A stretch of 58,395 nucleotides of DNA from Alphaproteobacteria bacterium. GTDB lineage: Bacteria; Pseudomonadota; Alphaproteobacteria; UBA9655. Below the pieces are notes generated by a model that saw nothing but the letters and a program-made list of their open reading frames with translations, was not told the DNA's origin and searched no databases. Numbering within the stretch: the first letter of the stretch is position 1; each line of letters opens with the position of its first letter. The stretch spans positions 1-58,395 of the forward strand of contig JAGONT010000013.1 in NCBI GenBank assembly GCA_017992885.1, in the 5' to 3' direction. The position numbers were made by a program, and so were the translations under genes. Shown here in pieces: positions 1-7,462 of this stretch.

Positions 1-451
1 AAATAAGGAGGCATTTAAGCCTCTTTTTTCTTATAGCCCCCTTGATAATATTAATGAGCCGACCGTGGTCAATGGCTTTAATTTTTCCTTCAAGCTCTAA
101 ACCTAAAAATGCCCCTAATTCTAAAGCGAATTCCTCAAATTGTGGTTCAAGATATTGATTTCCTTTAAACCACCATACAATGTCATACTGAGGATAGCTC
201 TTATAAATATAGTGTTTTGCGATCTGAGACTTACCAAAGCCTGAAGGTCCAGAGAGAACAGCTGTTTTTAAGGGCGCATTTTTAAAAAGCTCAGCTATGT
301 TACACAGGATTTCATCTCTCCCAACAAAGTTGTAATTCTCGGCAGGAACATTCCATACAGAGGGAATTGAAACAGCCCAGCTCCTTAAGGGAAAGATCAA
401 CATAAGAATAAAAATCCATACGACTTTATGAGGGAAAAAGCGGAATAACAT
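1..451 (-). CDS. Secreted or anchored STAND/NB-ARC-type P-loop NTPase (partial, runs off left edge)
   Basis: The frame is open from an ATG at 451 to the window edge, so only about the first 150 residues are present. Residues 1-26 form a signal peptide or N-terminal membrane anchor: a basic start, a hydrophobic core around residues 10-22, then a WAVS-type cleavage region. At residues 42-49 comes FVGRDEIL, the usual entry motif of NB-ARC/STAND ATPases. The Walker A loop GPSGFGKS follows at 68-75, then an IVWWF stretch. The last visible residues (RLKCLLI) look like the strand leading into Walker B. The start overlaps the end of the upstream kinase-like gene by 26 nt, so the two are probably co-transcribed. 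The C-terminal domains (often TPRs in this class) are outside the window. An export signal on a STAND-type NTPase is unusual, since ATP is scarce in the periplasm. The fold assignment is firm; the function is unknown. Confidence 0.7.
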   Translation of the reverse strand, partial: MLFRFFPHKVVWIFILMLIFPLRSWAVSIPSVWNVPAENYNFVGRDEILCNIAELFKNAPLKTAVLSGPSGFGKSQIAKHYIYKSYPQYDIVWWFKGNQYLEPQFEEFALELGAFLGLELEGKIKAIDHGRLINIIKGAIRKKRLKCLLI

Positions 452-2009
452 TAGGGAAAGATGTTTCTGCAAGAGAGCTTGAAATCACGACCCTTGTGAT
501 ATTCAAACCGTTCTCAGCTCTTGAGGTTTCATATTTCAAACCATTGTCCTTGCACAAGTCTTGAAAAACATCCTCCTTTACAAAAAGAGCTGGATATCTT
601 TTCATAAGCCCTTCCGTTGTATCTTCAAGGGGATAACCATTGTCTTGAACCTCAAGTTCAAGAGCATCAACTTCCTTCTTGACTATAATTGAAGCCTTTC
701 CATTTTCAGAAAGGCTATGAATGGATTTACCCATAATATTCATCACAATAAATTTTGTAAAAAGAGGATCTCCCTGGAAATTCAAATTCTTAGAACAAAC
801 AAGATTGATAGTTACTTGTAGTTTATAAATTTTCTCGGCAAAAAGAGATTGAACCTCCTCAAGTAAGGCTCTTAGATCTATAGGAACATTTTTTACTTTT
901 GATACCAAACCACTGGATAGCGATTCTCCAACTTTCAGGCATGATTCAATAAGTTCAACTTGATCTTTTTTTGAGTAAGAACTCTTGGGGTTTTTGAGAG
1001 ACTGTTCTACAACGCTGAGAGTGTTTGTGATATAACCAGCTTGTCCATTTTGTCGTTTGATCAAGCTTAGAAGATGGTTTATGTAAGATTCATAGGAAGC
1101 TTGAGAACTTTTATAATCCTGGTGGCTGGCTAAGAGCTGTTCTTTTAAGCAGTTTTTTTCTGTAGTTGATTTTAAAAGAGTAGATTCAAGCTCTTCTTGC
1201 TTAGTTTTGTGAGCATTTTTATTACGCATGTTAATAATGTAAGCGCAGGAGACGATGAGAATAATACCAAAAGTAGTAAAATAATAAAAAAAAGCGTAGC
1301 GTTCCTGGTTAACAAAGACAAAACTCCAAAAATTATTAGGTACCCTTGCATAAATGAAAAAGGGAGTTTTTTGAAGAAGATTACTTTCTTCATTCTTAGA
1401 AAGCTGCGGAGGATTTAAAGTCACGGTTTCCATATTCCCTAAAAAGATTTTAAAATCTATAGGATCAATTTGAATTTCCAAAATCCCCTCTAAAGTATCT
1501 CTCTCACTAAAAACCGTTGTTTTACTGACAACAACATTTTCATCAATGGTAATAATTGTTTCTTTGTCTGCAACATGGACGTCGGGTGCGGATTGAGAAT
1601 AAAGAGGAAAAGATCCGAATAAAGTGATAACCATCTGGGGAGGAGAAAGTTTATTGTAGAAAACTTTTTGGATTTTTGGGAGGGTACCATTTGGGTTTAA
1701 ACGCGGTACAGAGCTCAAAATGTTTTGAATGCGCTTAACATCGCCATGAGAGGCGATAATGCGTGTGACTGTCAACCGAGAGAGTTTTTTGAGATTCTCT
1801 AAGGCTAGTAACGTTTTTTGCTGAAGCGTCTTCAATTCTAACTGTTGAGTAGCTTGATAAGCTGCTAGATATCTCTGATGCTCAATAAAAACATAGGAAA
1901 CAACAGGCACAAGGGAGAAGGATACAAAAGCAGATATCCATAATAAAGTAGGTTTTAAAATAATTTTAAAGTCCTTGGCAATTCCCATGCAGCAACGATT
2001 GAACCTCAC
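426..2009 (-). CDS. Membrane histidine-kinase-like sensor protein, degenerate
   Basis: A 527-residue protein. A transmembrane segment lies at about residues 20-42, a periplasmic sensor-like region of about 200 residues follows, and a second membrane segment is near 240-262. After it come a long coiled coil, a helical region and a C-terminal GHKL-like ATPase fold. The ATPase part is degraded: the N-box reads NIMGKSIHSL, the G1 box is VQDNGYPL, and no G2 (GxGLGL) box is seen. There is no canonical HExxxP phospho-acceptor motif. The start used is GTG at 2009; an internal ATG at 1988 is equally possible. The gene overlaps the following STAND-like ATPase gene, which suggests a two-gene unit. It may be a signalling pseudokinase or a very divergent kinase. 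No response regulator is nearby. Confidence 0.6.
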   Translation of the reverse strand: MRFNRCCMGIAKDFKIILKPTLLWISAFVSFSLVPVVSYVFIEHQRYLAAYQATQQLELKTLQQKTLLALENLKKLSRLTVTRIIASHGDVKRIQNILSSVPRLNPNGTLPKIQKVFYNKLSPPQMVITLFGSFPLYSQSAPDVHVADKETIITIDENVVVSKTTVFSERDTLEGILEIQIDPIDFKIFLGNMETVTLNPPQLSKNEESNLLQKTPFFIYARVPNNFWSFVFVNQERYAFFYYFTTFGIILIVSCAYIINMRNKNAHKTKQEELESTLLKSTTEKNCLKEQLLASHQDYKSSQASYESYINHLLSLIKRQNGQAGYITNTLSVVEQSLKNPKSSYSKKDQVELIESCLKVGESLSSGLVSKVKNVPIDLRALLEEVQSLFAEKIYKLQVTINLVCSKNLNFQGDPLFTKFIVMNIMGKSIHSLSENGKASIIVKKEVDALELEVQDNGYPLEDTTEGLMKRYPALFVKEDVFQDLCKDNGLKYETSRAENGLNITRVVISSSLAETSFPNVIPLFPS

Positions 2010-2371
2010 TTAGATTTTACCTAATTGAATGTTACTGCTATAAGAAATAAAAAATCAAATAAATTTTTCTGCCAACACCTGAAACTATTTAATTTATCGT
2101 CATAATTCTGCATATATTCTTTATAAATCATGCATTTAAGAGTATTTTATATTGGTTTTTTACTGTCTTAAAATTCTTAGGTTTGACTTTAAGGCCATTT
2201 TTTTAGGAATTTATTCATATGTCATTATGCAAAAGCTTTAAATAGCTTTGAACGACAGTGTAAATACAAATTAATTTAGGTGGGACAGGGTTTTGTGTCT
2301 AAAGATGACAACTTGATGACAATGCAAAAAGAGCTTTTTGAATGGATCTCCAAAAACTCAAGCATTTTACT
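2010..2371. other. Intergenic, AT-rich
   Basis: This gap lies between the kinase-like gene, which is transcribed leftward, and the tRNA-Leu gene. It is AT-rich and presumably carries the promoter of the leftward pair. I see no gene or clear structured element in it. Confidence 0.4.
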
Positions 2372-2456
2372 TGGTGCCCGCTGCCAGACTCGAACTGGCA
2401 CGACCGAAGGCCGACAGATTTTAAGTCTGTTGTGTCTACCATTCCACCAAGCGGGC
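2372..2456 (-). tRNA. tRNA-Leu (anticodon TAA)
   Basis: Read on the minus strand, the acceptor arms GCCCGCT and AGCGGGC pair perfectly. The anticodon loop CTTAAAA gives anticodon TAA, reading UUA leucine codons. A long variable arm (GGCCTTCGGTC) marks a class II tRNA. The T arm contains GTTCGAGTC, and the 3' CCA is encoded. Length is 85 nt. Confidence 0.97.
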
Positions 2457-3129
2457 ACCCGTGAGACCTTAATCACTCTGCTCTTTCAAATCAAGAGGAT
2501 TTAGAACGTGAAATTCGTCTTTATGATTTATAATTGTTTTTGGTTTGTGTCCAAAACGGACAATCAAAGTTTATTGGAAAATTAAAAAAATTATTTATGC
2601 TCTTTTTTCAAAAAAACGATGGAAGTTTGAGCCATTATCCTTCGAGATAACAGTATTTTGTTAGTTAAACATACGTATATGCCTGGGTCGTGTACCATTG
2701 GGAGGAGGAATTGAATCAGGGGAGGCAGAGCTGCAAGCTTTTTCAAGAGGAGGTCGAAATGATCTCAAGAGAACGTTAGGTGACAAGATTAATACTGTTT
2801 CCCCAGGTGTCAGTCACAACTTCAGACTCTTGATTTGCTGATTTAGGAATCTTTTTGTTTTTATTTTAACCCTCGTCTTAGGAAGAAATTTCTACTCTCA
2901 TCCCTTAGATCTTCTTCCTTCAAACTTCAATATAGCTTCTTAACGGTCGAATTTTTAGCTTATTCCTATCAACTTTTAGACGAACATCTGTTTTGCGGTT
3001 GAAATATTTTTCGAATTGTTCCTAAGTTTGCGTAGACAAGCGTAGTTTCCTCAAATATTTTTTGTTTGATTCGCTTAATTAGACACATGCACGACTATCC
3101 ACTTTTGTCAGTTCAGATAAGGTTCACTC
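2457..3129. other. Intergenic region with decayed sequence
   Basis: About 670 nt without an intact gene. On the plus strand, roughly 2660-2842, a short open frame encodes about 60 residues beginning with a glycine-rich VPLGGGIESGEAEL stretch; it has no recognisable start or family. On the minus strand near 2930-3030 another short frame (FEKYFNRKTDVRLKVDRNK) is interrupted by stops. Both look like remnants. The decayed NeuD-like gene next door supports the view that this is a degrading region. Confidence 0.35.
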
Positions 3130-3429
3130 TTAAAAAAGATCTGGCTCAAGTGCTGCCATAATTTGGCAAGGAACGCCATAAGCTTTTGAATAAGCAGGAA
3201 TATCATTCAGAACAACGGACCAAGCTCCAATAATTCCCCACTCACCGATCTTTTTATTAAGGATAATTTTAGTGCTAACCCCTAAAAGACACCTTCATGC
3301 ACATGCGTACCTCCTGTGATAATCGATCCGGGAGACTATATGGCAATAAGTTCCAATGAAAACATCATGTTCAATAATAGCGCCTGTATTAATAATGGAA
3401 TGATAACGTTGGATTGTGTTTTTATACAT
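3130..3429 (-). pseudogene. NeuD/PglD-like sugar O/N-acyltransferase remnant (hexapeptide repeat)
   Basis: Reading the minus strand from an ATG at 3429 gives an acetyltransferase C-terminal half, but only across several frames. The first segment reads SIINTGAIIEHDVFIGTYCHI. A frame change follows, to PGSIITGGTHVHEGVF and then a stop. A third segment contains IIGAWSVVLNDIPAYSKAYGVPCQI and ends in a TAA at 3130. These are the left-handed beta-helix and closing loop of NeuD/PglD-type acyltransferases, which acetylate nucleotide sugars for surface glycans. At least two frameshifts plus a stop, and the missing N-terminal half, make it non-functional. It lies next to an epimerase and a sugar-phosphate transferase, consistent with a shrinking glycan locus. 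Confidence 0.75.
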
Positions 3430-3676
3430 CTCTAATCTCATGAAAAATATAGGAAAAAATAAGGACAAACCTCTTGACCTAACGCTATTAGAGAATTGAG
3501 GCTAATTATCTCAGCTTTGGTAGCAGAAGAAAAGAAATGGCATATTTAGAGAAAAATAATTTTTTGTAAAAAGTTGACTTGTTTTTAATCTCTTCAGGTT
3601 CTATTTCCCGCCGCTTGTGACGCAATCTAATTCAGTTGTGTGTTCTAAATACCCCGGTGGTTTGCCGCGGTGTATT

Positions 3677-4630
3677 TTATCTATTTTCTTTTAAGGCACT
3701 CTTATGATTATAAAGTTTAGCCGTTTCTTCTAATCCCTCTTTCACGGAAAAAGGGGGAGTCCACCCAAGCACTTGTTGGATATGGCTAATATCGAGCTGT
3801 AAGGATCCCGTAATTTTTTGAAGCATTTCTTCTTTACCTAGAATTTTAAGTGCATAATCAAGAATTATCAAAGGGAAGGGGAATAGCTTTGGATGTTTAT
3901 TTAACCCTTTTGCCAAAGATTTAATAGCAGTAACTGTTGAAACATCCTTAAAATCACTAACAAGAAAAGTATTTCCTGGTGCTTCTTGGTCAATGACGCA
4001 TCTTATTAAACAATCACAAAGGTTACTTATATATATCATACTCCTTAGATTTTGTACGCCAGAAAATGGTAAAGGTAGATTGTATTTGATAGCTTTTAAT
4101 AGCAGATCAATATTTCCAGGGGCATTTTCTCCATAAATCAAGGGGGGGCGTATAATGACGATATCTAATGCATCTTTTTCGTACAACTTTTGCAAAAATA
4201 TTTCTGACAATAATTTGGAATGACCATAAGGTGTACTTGGGTTGTGGGGAGTTGAGTGAGTAATAATTTCTCGAGAAGAAGAAATTCCATATACGGAAAT
4301 AGAACTTATATACACAAACCGTTTTACCTTATGTTTTACACATTCTAAAGCCAGTTTTTTTGTAATTTCCGTATTAATATCGTAATAGTCTTTATCAGGC
4401 CGACCTTTTGCATGGGCAAGGCCTGCTGTATGAACTACCCCATCTATTCCTTTGAGAATTGACCCCCAATCGGAATGATTGATAAAATCTTTCACAATAA
4501 ATTGGTTCTTTACGTTTAAACCCTCTTGAGCTTTGCGAAGAAGGCCATAAGCTTTTAATCCTTGACGTGAAAGGTGCTCACATAAGGCGCGGCCTACAAA
4601 GCCATTTGCGCCCGTGACAAGAATGTTCAT
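3677..4630 (-). CDS. NAD-dependent epimerase/dehydratase (extended SDR, nucleotide-sugar modifying)
   Basis: Extended short-chain dehydrogenase of 317 residues. It opens with the Rossmann motif TGANGFVG close to the N-terminus. The catalytic YGHSK (YxxxK) lies near residue 140, with an upstream YISSISVYG serine segment. RPPLIYGENAPG is typical of UDP-sugar 4-epimerases and the WbpV-like 4-reductases. I chose the ATG at 4630 because a GAGG sits nine bases upstream; an in-frame ATG at 4648 would add six residues. It is divergent from the sugar-phosphate transferase at 4803, a pairing common in O-antigen loci (epimerase/reductase plus initiating transferase). The exact substrate cannot be read from sequence. 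Confidence 0.85.
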   Translation of the reverse strand: MNILVTGANGFVGRALCEHLSRQGLKAYGLLRKAQEGLNVKNQFIVKDFINHSDWGSILKGIDGVVHTAGLAHAKGRPDKDYYDINTEITKKLALECVKHKVKRFVYISSISVYGISSSREIITHSTPHNPSTPYGHSKLLSEIFLQKLYEKDALDIVIIRPPLIYGENAPGNIDLLLKAIKYNLPLPFSGVQNLRSMIYISNLCDCLIRCVIDQEAPGNTFLVSDFKDVSTVTAIKSLAKGLNKHPKLFPFPLIILDYALKILGKEEMLQKITGSLQLDISHIQQVLGWTPPFSVKEGLEETAKLYNHKSALKENR

Positions 4631-4802
4631 TTCATTATTCCTCATCATAATTGAACAAAATTCATTGGAAGATTAATACATAATTAACTTGTAAATGAAA
4701 ACATCATTTTTGGGGAACCTTATTTTTAAAAAAATTGATATTATATATTATAAGCATTAATGTCATTTGCATTGAATTGGAATGGAGTTTAGGATTAAGG
4801 TT

Positions 4803-5363
4803 ATGAAAAGAATATTTGATCTTATTGTTGCGTCTGTAATTTTTATTTTTTTGATCCCTGTTATTGTAATTATAATATTTTTAATTAAATTAACGTCACA
4901 AGGACCTATTTTTTATTGGTCAAACCGCGTCGGAAAAAACAATATCATCTTTAAAATGCCTAAATTTCGAACAATGCAGGTTGGTACACCTGCACTGCCG
5001 ACTCATTTAATGGAAAATGCCAATTGCTACCTAACTTCAGTAGGCCCATTTTTAAGAAAAACATCCCTTGATGAGATACCACAGCTGTGGTCCATTCTAA
5101 AAGGTGATATGAGCTTTGTGGGTCCTCGGCCTGCTCTTTTTAACCAAGATGATCTCATCGCCCTCAGAACAAGCCTAGGTGTACATCTTCTGATCCCAGG
5201 CCTCACTGGATGGGCACAAATTAATGGGCGCGATTCTCTTCCTATTCCAGAAAAGGTTCAATGGGACAAGGAGTATGCCGAAAAACAGTCTTTTTTTTTC
5301 GATCTTTATATCTTCATAAAGACTTTTCAAAAAATTCTTTTTGAGAAAAATGTTAGTCATTAG
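4803..5363 (+). CDS. Undecaprenyl-phosphate sugar-phosphate transferase (monotopic PGT, PglC/WbaP-core type)
   Basis: Small bacterial sugar transferase of 186 residues. It transfers a sugar-1-phosphate from a UDP-sugar to undecaprenyl phosphate, the first step of surface glycan assembly. One hydrophobic N-terminal helix (residues 8-32) forms the re-entrant membrane anchor. PKFRTM follows, and the family signature KTSLDEIPQLWSILKGDMS contains the catalytic Asp-Glu pair; then comes GPRPA. Length matches the catalytic core alone, without the extra membrane region of WbaP. ATG 4803 is preferred over 4782 because AGGA lies eight bases upstream. The nearby epimerase suggests use in the same glycan pathway. 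Confidence 0.88.
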   Translation: MKRIFDLIVASVIFIFLIPVIVIIIFLIKLTSQGPIFYWSNRVGKNNIIFKMPKFRTMQVGTPALPTHLMENANCYLTSVGPFLRKTSLDEIPQLWSILKGDMSFVGPRPALFNQDDLIALRTSLGVHLLIPGLTGWAQINGRDSLPIPEKVQWDKEYAEKQSFFFDLYIFIKTFQKILFEKNVSH

Positions 5364-5414
5364 GTAAGTACGTAAGTTGTTGACGAAGGCTTTTAAGCTT
5401 TGAAATGAGGAAAT

Positions 5415-5438
5415 CTCAGGGGCGTGAAGCCCTCTGAG
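5415..5438 (-). terminator. Hairpin between convergent genes, probable secB terminator
   Basis: Arms at 5415-5423 and 5429-5438 (CTCAGGGGC against GCCCTCTGAG, one bulge) with a GTGAA loop. It sits immediately after the secB stop codon and between two convergent genes. The T-tract is poor on both strands, so intrinsic termination is plausible, not certain. Confidence 0.45.
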
Positions 5439-5439
5439 G

Positions 5440-5964
5440 CTATTGTATGATTTCTTGATCGCTAGCTTTATCCTGTTGTGTTTTTTCTTCTTGGGCGGGT
5501 TCCTGTGCAGCTTGACGTTGATACAAATCTGCGAAATCTACCGGTGTTAAAAGTAGGGCAGGGTAACCGCCTTCTTGCGTTGTCATAGCAACAATATTAC
5601 GTGCAAAGGGGAATAGAATACGAGGGCACTCAATCATAAGAATCGGACGAATATATTCTTCTGGGACTTCGCTTCCAATCGTAAAGGCGCCCGCATACTC
5701 TAAGTCCAATAAAAAGACTTGTGCTTCTTTCCTTTTTGCATCTACCCGAATGCGTAATACGACTTCAAAAGATTGTTCAGCTATGTTATGGGCCTGGGCT
5801 TCAATATGGATTGAAATGGACGGCCTCTCTTCATTATTCATAATGTTAGCCAAAGGAGCCGGGTTTTCAAAGGAAAGATCTTTTACATATTGAGCATTGA
5901 CAACAAGAGGAGCCTGTACTTGAGTTTCTGGTGCTGCGGTACCGTTTGCTTTTTTATCAACCAT
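5440..5964 (-). CDS. secB: Protein-export chaperone SecB
   Basis: Cytosolic tetrameric chaperone that keeps preproteins unfolded and delivers them to SecA. The 174-residue sequence shows the family core: an AQYVKDLSFENP segment, a YAGAFTIG strand and the signature IECPRILFPFARNIVA, followed by PALLLTPVDFADLY. The C-terminus is extended and acidic (rich in Gln and Glu), as in alphaproteobacterial SecB. The ATG at 5964 is chosen because AAAGGA lies just upstream; an in-frame ATG at 5979 adds five residues. It is a single gene. Several proteins in this window carry Sec signal peptides and are possible clients. Confidence 0.96.
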   Translation of the reverse strand: MVDKKANGTAAPETQVQAPLVVNAQYVKDLSFENPAPLANIMNNEERPSISIHIEAQAHNIAEQSFEVVLRIRVDAKRKEAQVFLLDLEYAGAFTIGSEVPEEYIRPILMIECPRILFPFARNIVAMTTQEGGYPALLLTPVDFADLYQRQAAQEPAQEEKTQQDKASDQEIIQ

Positions 5965-6121
5965 TTTTTTTCCTTTCAATGTGTTACTTTCATACTATGA
6001 CATAAAAACAAGAGAAAACAAAACATAGAAAGATTTTTATTATGTCTTCGATGCGATAGGATCTAGCAGATTATTATTACCTATGATATATGTTTTGTAC
6101 TTAATTAATTAAATTAAAAAG

Positions 6122-7462
6122 ATGATGAAAAAGCTGCAAATTGTTGTTTTGGCTGCGGGCCATGGGACACGAATGAAGTCAGATCTCCCTAAAATTCTCC
6201 ATCCATTGGGAGGACGTCCGGTCTTACATTATGTTCTTGACTTAGCCCATCGAATGACTCCTCAAGAGCTTGTTTTAGTCGTGAGTCCCTTTTTGAAAGA
6301 TATCCAGACCCCTTTTGTCCATAAAACTGTTGTGCAACACCCCGCGCAAGGAACGGGTGATGCTGTTAAGTGGGCTCTTCCTTACTTAAAACCTGAGGGA
6401 TACGTTCTTATTCTTGCCAGTGATACGCCTCTCATTCAGAAAAAAACCTTAGATCAAATGTTGGCGATGGCTTATAATCGTCCTGAGATAGCTGTCACTT
6501 TATTAGGAATGCGGCCTAAAGATAAAAAAAACTATGGACGTCTTGTTCTCAACGAAAGCGGTGAGTTAGAAGAAGTCATTGAAGATAAAGATTTAGCTCC
6601 TGACCAAAGGGATATTCCTTTATGTAATTCAGGTGTTGTCCTTGTGCGTGGTGATCTTTTAGAATCCCTTCTCTCAGCTTTGACAGCTAACAATGCGAAT
6701 AAGGAATATTATCTTCCAGATCTTGTAAAAATATCTCGCCAAAAAGGGTATGTTTGTGCCGTTGTAGAAGGAGAGACGTCAGAATTTTTAGGTATTAATA
6801 CGCGTCAAGATCTTGCTCAAGCAGAGAAATTTCTCCAAAAACAATGGCGAAATAAAGCAATGGAGGAAGGAACAACCCTCATAGACCCTAAGACTGTATA
6901 CTTTAGTTATGACACAAAATTAGCAACTGATGTTAAACTTCACCCTTTTGTGGTGTTAGGCCCTGGCGTTGAGATTGAAAAGGGTGCTGAAATTTTGTCT
7001 TTTTGTAAACTGAGTGATGCCCATATAGGCCCATATGCTATTGTAGGGCCGTTTGCTCATCTGCGTGATAAAGTTCATTTAGCAGAAAAGGCAGAAATCG
7101 GTAATTTTGTCGAAGTTAAAAAATCTACTTTTGGATCTAAAGCAAAAGCGAAGCATTTAAGCTATATTGGAGATACGTATATTGGTGAAAAAGCTAACAT
7201 TGGAGCTGGAACAATCACCTGTAACTATGATGGATTTAATAAGTCCAAAACCAAAATTGGCGAAGGAGCTTTTATTGGCTCTAACAGTTCTTTGGTGGCT
7301 CCAGTATCGATTGGAGATTATGCTGTTGTGGGGGCTGGGAGTGTTATCACTCAAGATGTTGAAAGTCGGGCTTTAACGATAGCGCGGAGTCATCAAAAAA
7401 TCCTCAAAGAAGGGGCCGATAAGTTGAGACGAAAGCATAGTCAAAGAAAGGATTTTAATTAA
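6122..7462 (+). CDS. glmU: Bifunctional UDP-GlcNAc pyrophosphorylase / glucosamine-1-P acetyltransferase
   Basis: Makes UDP-GlcNAc from glucosamine-1-phosphate in two steps, for peptidoglycan and lipopolysaccharide. The 446-residue protein has the N-terminal uridylyltransferase (LAAGHGTRMKSDLPK, PAQGTGDAV, YNRPE region) and a C-terminal left-handed beta-helix acetyltransferase from about residue 250. In the latter, AKHLSYIGD carries the catalytic His, and GAGTITCNYDG binds acetyl-CoA and substrate. Both active sites look intact. The stop codon overlaps the glmS start (TAATG), so the two are translationally coupled. The ribosome binding site is weak (AAAAAG before a double ATG, 6122 or 6125). 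Confidence 0.97.
   Translation: MMKKLQIVVLAAGHGTRMKSDLPKILHPLGGRPVLHYVLDLAHRMTPQELVLVVSPFLKDIQTPFVHKTVVQHPAQGTGDAVKWALPYLKPEGYVLILASDTPLIQKKTLDQMLAMAYNRPEIAVTLLGMRPKDKKNYGRLVLNESGELEEVIEDKDLAPDQRDIPLCNSGVVLVRGDLLESLLSALTANNANKEYYLPDLVKISRQKGYVCAVVEGETSEFLGINTRQDLAQAEKFLQKQWRNKAMEEGTTLIDPKTVYFSYDTKLATDVKLHPFVVLGPGVEIEKGAEILSFCKLSDAHIGPYAIVGPFAHLRDKVHLAEKAEIGNFVEVKKSTFGSKAKAKHLSYIGDTYIGEKANIGAGTITCNYDGFNKSKTKIGEGAFIGSNSSLVAPVSIGDYAVVGAGSVITQDVESRALTIARSHQKILKEGADKLRRKHSQRKDFN

Noticed and set aside
1..35. GAGGC/GCCTC hairpin with T-run resembling a plus-strand terminator
   Set aside because: It falls inside the coding frame of the NTPase gene and the stem is only five pairs; cannot be judged without the sequence to the left.
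2280..2504. Open frames on both strands across the tRNA-Leu gene
   Set aside because: They are read through a clear tRNA and have no protein-like features.
2660..2842. Open frame with a VPLGGGIESGEAEL start
   Set aside because: No start codon with a ribosome binding site and no family resemblance; treated as decayed DNA.
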